Assembly (NCBI GenBank): GCA_902489945.1
Contig: CABUBZ010000038.1
Location: 1-19,704, forward strand
Reading direction: 5' to 3'
Length of the DNA: 19,704 nt
Source: an uncultured Collinsella sp.
Lineage (GTDB): Bacteria > Actinomycetota > Coriobacteriia > Coriobacteriales > Coriobacteriaceae
Below, one piece after another: positions 7,408 to 13,862 of the stretch. The notes beneath the pieces were generated by a model that was not told where the DNA came from, did not search any database, and saw only the letters and a list, made by a program, of their open reading frames with translations. The position numbers and the translations under genes were made by a program. Positions within the stretch are counted from its first letter, which is position 1, and each line of letters starts with the position of its first letter.

Positions 7408-8865
7408 ATGCATAAAGAAGTACAGGTCCAGATACTTATCGGCAGAGCGCGTCCAGCTAAAGTCCTGGCTCATGGCCTGCGTGACCAGCTGATTCCAGGC
7501 GTCGCGGTTGTCCCAGAACAGGCGTGCCGCGCGGAACACGGCGTCGCCCATCTCGTCGCCGTTAAAGTTGCTAAACGAGAAGCCCGTACCCTCGCCGGTA
7601 AACTCGTTATACGGAATCACGGTGTCCTTCAGGCCACCGGTCTCGCGAACGATGGGCAGGGTGCCGTAGCGCATAGCGATGATCTGCGACAAGCCGCAGG
7701 GCTCAAACTTCGACGGCATCAGGAACATATCGGCGGCGGCGTACATACGCTGCGACAGCGCAGGATCGAACTCGATGCGCGCGGCCATGGTGCCGGGGTA
7801 CTTGTCCTGGAAGTAGCGCAGGCCGTCCTCGTAGTCGCGGTCGCCGGTGCCCAGCACCGCCACCTGCACGCCGCCGGCCAGAATGCGGTCGAGCGCGTAC
7901 ATGACCAGGTCCATGCCCTTCTGACGCGTCAGGCGCGTGACCATCACCATCAGCGGACGGTCGTCGCGGACCTCGAGGCCCAGCTCCTCCTGCAGCTTGG
8001 CCTTGCAAACGGCCTTGCCGGAGCGGTCCTCAACGGTGTAGTTGGCGGCAATGCGCTTGTCGGTCGCCGGGTCAAAGCCCGCAACGTCAATGCCGTTCAA
8101 AATGCCCTGCAGCGCGTAGGAACGCTCGCGCAGTACGCCGTCCAGGCCCTCGCCAAACTCGGGCGTCTGGATCTCGTTGGCATAGGTGGGACTCACCGTA
8201 GTGATGGCATCGGCATAGCGCAGGGCGCCCAGCATGTAGTTGATGCTGCATGCGTCGCAACGCAGCTGCGTGGCAGCCGCCGGAATATGCGCCACACCCA
8301 GGATGTCCTCCATCACGGTGTCGCTAAACTGGCCCTGGAACGCCACGTTGTGGATCGAGAACACGGTCTTAACGCGGTCGTACAGCGGCAGACCCTGGTA
8401 GAACTCACGCAAAAACACGGGCGCCAGCGACGTCTGCCAGTCGTTGCAGTGCAGGATGTCGCACTCAAAGCCGGCGGGCAGGTGCTGCAGGCTCTCGGTG
8501 ATGGCCTTGGAGAAGAACGCAAAGCGCTCGCCGTCGTCAAAGAAGCCGTACGGATAGTCGCGCGCGAAGTAGCGCTCGTTGTCGATGAACATATAGGTGA
8601 CGCCGTCGTGCTCGAGCTTCTCGAGTCCGCAGTACTCATTGCGCCAGCCCAGGCTCACGTAAAAGTCCGAGAAGTGCTCCATCTGCGCCTTGTACTCGTC
8701 CTTGATGGTGGCGTACTTGGGCACCATCACGATTACTTCGGCGCCGGCGCGCACAAGCGCCGCAGGCAGCGAGCCCGCCACGTCGCCCAGGCCACCGGTC
8801 TTCACAAACGGTGCGCACTCGGCCGAGGCAAACACGATCTGCATCTTTTTGCTGGTTTCTGCCAT
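6559..8865 (-). CDS. glgA: Glycogen synthase with histone-H1-like C-terminal tail
   Basis: A 768-residue bacterial glycogen synthase (GT5), transferring glucose from ADP-glucose to growing alpha-1,4-glucan. Residues 8-487 are the two-domain GT-B catalytic core. KTGGLGDVAG (about 22-31) is the ADP-glucose-binding loop, and SKFEPCGLSQ (about 386-395) with RETGGLKDTV is the conserved C-domain site. The usual family length is about 480, so roughly 280 extra residues follow, rich in Lys, Ala, Thr, Glu and Pro. I chose the ATG at 8865 because GGGAGA precedes it at good spacing. An ATG at 8877 would add four residues and has no clear ribosome-binding site. It follows glgD and is the last gene of the glgBPCDA series. 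Confidence 0.93.
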   Translation of the reverse strand: MAETSKKMQIVFASAECAPFVKTGGLGDVAGSLPAALVRAGAEVIVMVPKYATIKDEYKAQMEHFSDFYVSLGWRNEYCGLEKLEHDGVTYMFIDNERYFARDYPYGFFDDGERFAFFSKAITESLQHLPAGFECDILHCNDWQTSLAPVFLREFYQGLPLYDRVKTVFSIHNVAFQGQFSDTVMEDILGVAHIPAAATQLRCDACSINYMLGALRYADAITTVSPTYANEIQTPEFGEGLDGVLRERSYALQGILNGIDVAGFDPATDKRIAANYTVEDRSGKAVCKAKLQEELGLEVRDDRPLMVMVTRLTRQKGMDLVMYALDRILAGGVQVAVLGTGDRDYEDGLRYFQDKYPGTMAARIEFDPALSQRMYAAADMFLMPSKFEPCGLSQIIAMRYGTLPIVRETGGLKDTVIPYNEFTGEGTGFSFSNFNGDEMGDAVFRAARLFWDNRDAWNQLVTQAMSQDFSWTRSADKYLDLYFFMHPEIERPAAVVDEPEAVAEPAAAEEPKAEEKPVETEPAKAEPEVKAEVAPEAEAEVKPAAKPAAKKTTTRKTTAKKVTTTKTAATKTAAAKTTAAKATTTRKRTTAAAKKAAEVEAVPEVKAEVAEAKPAAKAPVKTAAKKTTTTKTTTTKKAAATKSTTTKAAMKTTTKAAAKPAVKVEEAGAEPKTEAKPAAKTTMRKRTTMTKKTTTKAAAPKAEAKAEDKPAVKDEPATKAAEVKTAPKAKAKTESAKEAPISPATPAEEKAPTKKTSVRKATATRKRR

Positions 8866-8888
8866 ATTGTCTCCCATGTTGCAATTCG

Positions 8889-8924
8889 AGAATAGCCGCC
8901 AGGCACTAACCGGGCGGCTATTCT
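8889..8924 (-). promoter_or_regulatory. Hairpin between glgD and glgA
   Basis: AGAATAGCCGCC (8889-8900) pairs fully with GGCGGCTATTCT (8913-8924), a 12 bp stem with a 12-base loop. It lies between the glgD stop and the glgA start, ending 23 bases before the ATG. No T tract follows on the coding strand, so it is more likely an mRNA stabiliser, processing site or weak attenuator than a true terminator. Confidence 0.5.
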
Positions 8925-8955
8925 TCAGTTTACGTGCGATTATGCGACGCCAATG

Positions 8956-10083
8956 TTAACGAGCGATGGTGGTATCGGAAGTTAACGGGGCCTTGCCCAG
9001 CACCAGGATGTTCTCGGGCGTGCCGCGAAGCTCGGTGTTGACGGGCACCACGTTGTTCTTGTCCAGGATGGCGTTCTCAACACGAGCGCCGCTCTTGATG
9101 ACGCAGCTCTGGTTGATGATCGAGTTGGTCACCGAGGCGCCTTCCTCAACCACAACGCCGCGCGACAGAATCGAGTTGCGCACGGTGCCCTTGATGATGC
9201 AGCCGGCCGAGATGATCGAGTTGCACGCGTGGCTGCCGGTCGCGTAGCGCGAAGGCGGCACGTCGTGGGCCTTGGTCAAGATCGGGCGCTCGGGGTCGAA
9301 GAGCTGGTCGGCCACGGTCTGGTCGAGCAGGTCCATGCTGCGGCGATACAGCGACTTCTCGCTAAACACGCCCACGACCTCGCCCTTGTACTCGTAGCTG
9401 CACACGTCGATGTTGCCAAAGTCGCCCTGGAGTGCCTCGAGCAGGTCCAGATAGTCGGCGGCCTGATAGTGATCGATGATCTCGAGTAGGGTCTCGCGGT
9501 TGACGATGCAGCAGTCCATGGACGCGTTATCGCCGTACACGACGCCGGCGCTCACGCCCGTCAGACGGCCGTTCTCGTTAATCTCGAGCTTGGTCTCGTC
9601 GTCAACGATGCGCGTGGCCTTGCAGTACACGACGGTCATCTGGGCGCCGGAGTTCTCGTGCGCCTCGATGATGGTGTTGAGGTCCATGTTAAAGATGATG
9701 TTGGTGCCCATCATCACAACATAGGGCTTTTCCGAGCGCTGGAACAGCGTCTTGTTGGAGATGATGTCGCGCAGCAGGAAGCGCATGCCGCCCTTGGTGG
9801 TGCCGTACGCGTTGCCGGGGACCATGAACAGGCCGCCCTTCTTGCGGTCCAGACCCCAGTCCTTGCCCGAGCCCACGTGGTCGATCAGCGAGCGGTAGTT
9901 ACCCGGCATGACGACGCCGACGGTCTTGATGCCGGCATTCATCATGTTGGACAGCGGAAAGTCGATCAGGCGGTAGCGGCCCAAAAACGGGACGGACGCG
10001 ATGGGGCGGTCCTTGAGCAGCACGCTGCCGTAAGTCGAAGAGTAATTAGCGGTGATATAACCGATGGCCTTGCGATTGATCAT
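8956..10083 (-). CDS. glgD: GlgD, regulatory-type ADP-glucose pyrophosphorylase subunit
   Basis: A 375-residue paralogue of GlgC. In Firmicutes-type systems GlgD is non-catalytic or weakly catalytic and activates GlgC in a mixed complex. The N-terminal nucleotidyltransferase fold is kept (RYRLIDFPLSN about 36-46, DHVGSGKDWGLD about 68-79). The phosphate-binding loop of GlgC, LAGGQGSRL, is replaced by ITANYSSTY, and GlgC's SGDHLYRMDY is replaced by MGTNIIFNMD, so catalysis should be impaired. The C-terminus has the left-handed beta-helix hexapeptide repeats. I chose the ATG at 10083: AAGGGGG inside the end of glgC precedes it, and only four bases separate it from the glgC stop. An upstream in-frame start at 10122 would add 13 unconserved residues. 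Confidence 0.92.
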   Translation of the reverse strand: MINRKAIGYITANYSSTYGSVLLKDRPIASVPFLGRYRLIDFPLSNMMNAGIKTVGVVMPGNYRSLIDHVGSGKDWGLDRKKGGLFMVPGNAYGTTKGGMRFLLRDIISNKTLFQRSEKPYVVMMGTNIIFNMDLNTIIEAHENSGAQMTVVYCKATRIVDDETKLEINENGRLTGVSAGVVYGDNASMDCCIVNRETLLEIIDHYQAADYLDLLEALQGDFGNIDVCSYEYKGEVVGVFSEKSLYRRSMDLLDQTVADQLFDPERPILTKAHDVPPSRYATGSHACNSIISAGCIIKGTVRNSILSRGVVVEEGASVTNSIINQSCVIKSGARVENAILDKNNVVPVNTELRGTPENILVLGKAPLTSDTTIAR

Positions 10084-10087
10084 CGGA

Positions 10088-11236
10088 TCATTCCCCCTTC
10101 CCGATAACGACGTCATTTCCAACGACGGCCGTATCCTTGGTGGTATCGACAGAGCCGAGCTTCACGCCCTCTTCGACCGTGGAGTTCTCGCCCAAAATAG
10201 CGCGGCAGATGTGCGCGCCGCTCTTAACGTGCGCACCCGGCAGCAGCACGGAGTCCTCGACCACGGCGCGCTCCTCGATGATGACATCGGTCGAAAGGAT
10301 CGAGTGGCGAGCGGTTCCGTAGATCTTGCAGCCGTTGGAGACCAGGCAGTCGTCCAGGCGGCCGTCCGGGCCAATGTAGTGCGGCGGACGCGTGGTGATG
10401 TTTGACATGATGGGGAAGTGCTTATCGAACAGATCGAACTCGGGGTTGTTGCCCAGCAGGTCCATCGAGGTCTCGTGGAAGCTGGCGATGGTGCCGACAT
10501 CCTTCCAAAAGCCGTGGAACTCGTAGCTGTACAGGCGCTTGCCCTCGCCGAGCAGCTTGGGGATGATGTCCTTGCCAAAGTCGTGGCTCGAGCGCTGGTC
10601 CAGAGCGTCCTCCTCGAGTGCCTCGATCAGCACGTCGGCCGAGAAGATGTAGATGCCCATGGATGCGAGGTTCGAATCGGGCTTATCGGGCTTCTCGGTA
10701 AACTTGGTGATGCGGCCGTCCTCGGGGTCGGTGGTCAGGATGCCAAAGCGGCTGGCCTCCTCCCAGGGCACGGGCATAACGCTCACCGTAAGATCGGCGT
10801 TGTTCTCAATGTGCGTCTTGAGCATCTTGCGGTAGTCCATGCGATACAGGTGATCGCCCGAAAGAATCAGGACGTACTTGGGGTCGTTGGCCTTGATGTA
10901 GTCGAGGTTCTGCGTGATGGCGTCGGCCGTGCCCGCATACCAGGCGCCGCCGGTCTGCGTCTCGTACGGCGGCAGGATCGACACGCCGCCATCACGGCTG
11001 TCCAGATCCCAAGCCTCGCCGGAGCCCACATAGGCATGCAGCAGGTAGGGACGATACTGCGTCAGAACGCCCACCGTGTCGATGCCCGAGTTGGAGCAGT
11101 TGGACAGCGAAAAGTCGATAATGCGGAACTTGCCACCAAAGCTAACCGCCGGCTTAGCGATCTTTTGGGTGAGTGCCCCCAATCGGCTGCCCTGTCCTCC
11201 TGCGAGGAGCATCGCGATGCATTCTTTCTTACTCAT
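10088..11236 (-). CDS. glgC: Glucose-1-phosphate adenylyltransferase (ADP-glucose pyrophosphorylase)
   Basis: Makes ADP-glucose from glucose-1-phosphate and ATP, the committed step of bacterial glycogen synthesis. It has 382 residues, normal for the family. The nucleotide loop AMLLAGGQGSRLGAL (about 8-22), the Lys/Pro pair AKPAV (27-31), metal-binding Asp in SGDHLYRMDY (about Asp128), the sugar-phosphate motif FTEKPD (179-184) and WKDVGT (244-249) are all present, so it is expected to be active. Residues from about 280 form hexapeptide beta-helix repeats. The ATG is preceded by AGAAGGAG, but both lie in a hairpin (separate entry). The stop is four bases before the glgD start, so translational coupling into a GlgC-GlgD complex is likely. 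Confidence 0.96.
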   Translation of the reverse strand: MSKKECIAMLLAGGQGSRLGALTQKIAKPAVSFGGKFRIIDFSLSNCSNSGIDTVGVLTQYRPYLLHAYVGSGEAWDLDSRDGGVSILPPYETQTGGAWYAGTADAITQNLDYIKANDPKYVLILSGDHLYRMDYRKMLKTHIENNADLTVSVMPVPWEEASRFGILTTDPEDGRITKFTEKPDKPDSNLASMGIYIFSADVLIEALEEDALDQRSSHDFGKDIIPKLLGEGKRLYSYEFHGFWKDVGTIASFHETSMDLLGNNPEFDLFDKHFPIMSNITTRPPHYIGPDGRLDDCLVSNGCKIYGTARHSILSTDVIIEERAVVEDSVLLPGAHVKSGAHICRAILGENSTVEEGVKLGSVDTTKDTAVVGNDVVIGKGE

Positions 11237-11260
11237 CGATTTCTCCTTCTGTCATCGATG
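11234..11260 (-). promoter_or_regulatory. Hairpin enclosing glgC RBS and start codon
   Basis: CATCGAT (11260-11254 on the minus strand) pairs fully with ATCGATG (11240-11234), a 7 bp stem whose last three bases are the glgC ATG. The 13-base loop contains the ribosome-binding site AGAAGGAG. In the folded RNA the start codon is paired while the Shine-Dalgarno is exposed in the loop. Translational control by melting is possible but inferred. Confidence 0.45.
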
Positions 11261-11276
11261 TATCTAAACCCATTAG

Positions 11277-11307
11277 CGGCGAGCGCGGCGCCTGGTCGCG
11301 CCCGCCG
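11277..11307 (-). promoter_or_regulatory. GC-rich hairpin between glgP and glgC
   Basis: On the minus strand CGGCGGGCGCG (11307-11297) pairs with CGCGCTCGCCG (11287-11277), 11 pairs including one G-U, with a 9-base loop. It lies 34 bases past the glgP stop. No T run follows, so I read it as a processing or 3'-end-stabilising stem, or a weak terminator, inside the glg transcript. Confidence 0.45.
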
Positions 11308-11341
11308 AGTAATGCCGTGCTGGCAAAGGGAGCTCGCGCGC

Positions 11342-13768
11342 TTATGCATGCCAGATCTCGTCGCGGTACTCGCGAATGGTGCGGTCGCTCGAGAACCAGC
11401 CGCTCGAGGCGGTGTTGAGCAGCGCCTTGCGGTTCCAGGTCTCCTGGTCGCCGTAGCTGCCAGTAAGCTTCTCCCACGCATCCACATAGCTGCGGAAATC
11501 GGCCATGACCAGGTCGGGGTCGTTGTTGTTCATGAGCTCGTTGTAGATGCTCTCGAAGTTGCCCGAAAGACCCGCAAATGTGTTGTCCTTGAGCTCGTCC
11601 ATCACGCGGCCCAGACGCTCGCGATCGCCGTTAAGGGTATCCCATGCAAAGTAGCTGTTGGATGCCCAGAGCTGCTCGACCTCGGGAGCGGTCAGGCCAA
11701 AGATGGCCTCGTTCTCGCGGCCGGCCAGGTCGGCGATCTCGATGTTGGCTCCGTCGAGGGTGCCCAGCGTAATGGCGCCGTTCATCATGAGCTTCATGTT
11801 GGACGTGCCCGAAGCCTCCTTGCCGGCGGTCGAAATCTGCTCGGAGATCTCAGCAGCGGGGTAGATAAGCTGGGCGTTGCTCACACGGAAGTTGGGGATA
11901 AAGCAGACCTTCATGACCTCGTTGACGCGCGGGTCGTTGTTGATGACCTCGGCGACGGAGTTGATGAGGCGGATGGTCTCCTTGGCAAAGGTGTAGCTCG
12001 AGGCAGCCTTGCCGCTAAAGATGAAGGTCGTCGGCGTCACGTGGAAGTTGGGGTCGGCGATGCGACGGTTGTAGATGTCCATCACCTTCATGATGTTCAT
12101 GAGCTGGCGCTTGTAGGCGTGGAAGCGCTTCACCTGAACATCGAAGACGGTGTTGGGGTCGATGATCAGACCGGTCTCGGCCTTAACGTAGGCAGCCAGA
12201 CGCTCCTTGTTGGCGCGCTTGGAGGCGCCCACGGCCTTCAGGAACTCGGTGTCGTTCTGGAACTCCTTGAGCTTTTCCAGCTCAAAGGCGTCCTTGAGCC
12301 AGCCATCGCCAATGGCCTCGGTGACGAGCTTGGCGTAGGTGGGGTTGGCCTCGGCAAAGAAGCGACGGTGCGAGATGCCGTTGGTCTTGTTGTTGAACTT
12401 CTCGGGCGTCAGGGCATAGAAGTCCTTGAGCACGATGTTCTTGATGATGTCGGAGTGGATCTTTGCCACGCCGTTGACGCTGTGGCTGCAGATCACGGAC
12501 AGGTTGGCCATACGAATCTCGCCGTCCCACAGAATGGCGGTCTGGCGCAGACGCTCCTGCCAGCCCTCCTGCGTGGTGTCGAACGACTCGTGCCAACGAC
12601 GGCTGATCTCGTCGATGATCTGGTACACGCGGGGGAGGAGCTTGGAGAACGTGCCGATGGGCCACTTCTCCAGGGCCTCGGGCAGAATCGTATGGTTTGT
12701 GTAGCTCACGACCTGCGTCACGATGTTCCAAGCGTCATCCCACTCGAGCTTCTTCTCGTCGATGAGGATGCGCATGAGTTCGGGACCGCACATGGCGGGG
12801 TGGGTATCGTTGGTATGGATGGCCACAAACTGCGGCAACAGCTCCCAGTTAGCGCCGTGCTCCTTCTCAAAGGTGTCGAGCAGGCTGTAGATGCCGGCCG
12901 AGACAAACAGGTACTCCTGCTTCAGGCGCAGCAGACGGCCGTGCTCGCCGGCGTCGTTGGGGTAGAGGATGGCGCTGATGGCCTCGGCCTCGGCGCGCTC
13001 GGCGTCGGCCAGAGCATAGTCGCCGCGGTTGAAGGCCTCAAGGTCAAAGTGCTCCTCGACCGGCTCGGCGGCCCAAACGCGCAGCTTGTTGACGGTCTCG
13101 CCGGCATAGCCCACAACGGGGATGTCATAAGGGACGGCCAGGATGTCCTGCGTGTCCACCGTGCGGTAGAACGTGCGGCCGTTCTCCTCAAAGCCCTCAA
13201 CATGGCCACCAAACTTGATGGTCACGGCCTTGTCCTGACGACGGACCTCCCAGGGATAGCCGTGGGTGAGCCACTCGTCGGTGGCCTCGACCTGGCTGCC
13301 GTTGACGATCTCCTGCTTAAACAGGCCGTAGCGGTAGCGCATGCCGTTGCCGTAGCCGGCAATGCCCTCGGCCGCCATGGAATCCAGGAAGCACGCGGCC
13401 AGACGGCCCAAGCCACCGTTGCCCAGCGCCGGATCGGGCTCCTGGTTCTCGATGACGGACAGGTCAAAGCCCATGTCGTCGAGCGCCTCGGCGACCATAT
13501 CGCGTACGCCAAAGTTGAGCAGGTAGTTGTCGAGCAGGCGGCCGATCAAAAACTCGATCGAGAAGTAGTACACGCGCTTCTTGCCCTCGGCGGTGACGCG
13601 GGCGTCACTGGTGGTGGCAACGGTGCGGGCCTTCTCGGCCACGAGCTTGGCCAGGGCGTTAAAGCGGTCGAGGTCGCTGGCAGCCTCGACGCTCTTGCCG
13701 CTGATGCTCATGACGGCATCGCGATAGAGCTCGGTAAACTCCTGCTTGTTGTCGAAGATCTTATTCAT
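11342..13768 (-). CDS. glgP: Glycogen/maltodextrin phosphorylase
   Basis: A PLP-dependent GT35 phosphorylase that releases glucose-1-phosphate from alpha-1,4-glucan ends. It has 808 residues, typical of the family. EPDPALGNGGLGRLAACFLDS (in part, about 110-130) is the conserved glucose/substrate region, AIHTNDTHPA (316-325) is conserved, and EASGTSNMKLMMNGA (651-665) holds the PLP-binding lysine, about Lys659, followed by TLDGANIEI. The start ATG has AAAGGAA upstream. It follows glgB after 94 bases and precedes glgC, placing degradation and synthesis genes in the same transcription direction. The paralogous large frame on the opposite strand is a shadow. Confidence 0.96.
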   Translation of the reverse strand: MNKIFDNKQEFTELYRDAVMSISGKSVEAASDLDRFNALAKLVAEKARTVATTSDARVTAEGKKRVYYFSIEFLIGRLLDNYLLNFGVRDMVAEALDDMGFDLSVIENQEPDPALGNGGLGRLAACFLDSMAAEGIAGYGNGMRYRYGLFKQEIVNGSQVEATDEWLTHGYPWEVRRQDKAVTIKFGGHVEGFEENGRTFYRTVDTQDILAVPYDIPVVGYAGETVNKLRVWAAEPVEEHFDLEAFNRGDYALADAERAEAEAISAILYPNDAGEHGRLLRLKQEYLFVSAGIYSLLDTFEKEHGANWELLPQFVAIHTNDTHPAMCGPELMRILIDEKKLEWDDAWNIVTQVVSYTNHTILPEALEKWPIGTFSKLLPRVYQIIDEISRRWHESFDTTQEGWQERLRQTAILWDGEIRMANLSVICSHSVNGVAKIHSDIIKNIVLKDFYALTPEKFNNKTNGISHRRFFAEANPTYAKLVTEAIGDGWLKDAFELEKLKEFQNDTEFLKAVGASKRANKERLAAYVKAETGLIIDPNTVFDVQVKRFHAYKRQLMNIMKVMDIYNRRIADPNFHVTPTTFIFSGKAASSYTFAKETIRLINSVAEVINNDPRVNEVMKVCFIPNFRVSNAQLIYPAAEISEQISTAGKEASGTSNMKLMMNGAITLGTLDGANIEIADLAGRENEAIFGLTAPEVEQLWASNSYFAWDTLNGDRERLGRVMDELKDNTFAGLSGNFESIYNELMNNNDPDLVMADFRSYVDAWEKLTGSYGDQETWNRKALLNTASSGWFSSDRTIREYRDEIWHA

Positions 13769-13862
13769 ACGTTCCTTTCCCCCGGGGATGTTTCTCCCGG
13801 AACGGTTATGACATGTATCCTACGCCCCTGCGGGACGGGTAATTACAGTGGTAACGTCTTTG
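13769..13862 (-). promoter_or_regulatory. glgB-glgP intergenic gap
   Basis: This 94-base gap holds the glgP ribosome-binding site AAAGGAA and a short inverted repeat, GTAAC/GTTAC around 13851-13866. TGGTAACG at 13849-13856 is a partial match to the TGGTAAAACG half-site found near glgB and the fusion gene. It also contains AT-containing hexamers (TAGGAT, GATACA) that could be a weak internal promoter. None of these is strong, and glgP may simply be co-transcribed with glgB. Confidence 0.25.

Noticed and set aside
6569..7492. Plus-strand open frame rich in Ala/Val opposite the glgA tail
   Set aside because: It is the reverse complement of the Lys/Ala/Thr repeat region. The apparent hydrophobic protein is a by-product of repetitive codons.
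7408..8895. A 495-codon open frame opposite the glgA core, and similar frames at 13848-15650 and 3065-4189
   Set aside because: All lie antisense to well-supported catalytic domains, lack their own ribosome-binding sites and match no family.
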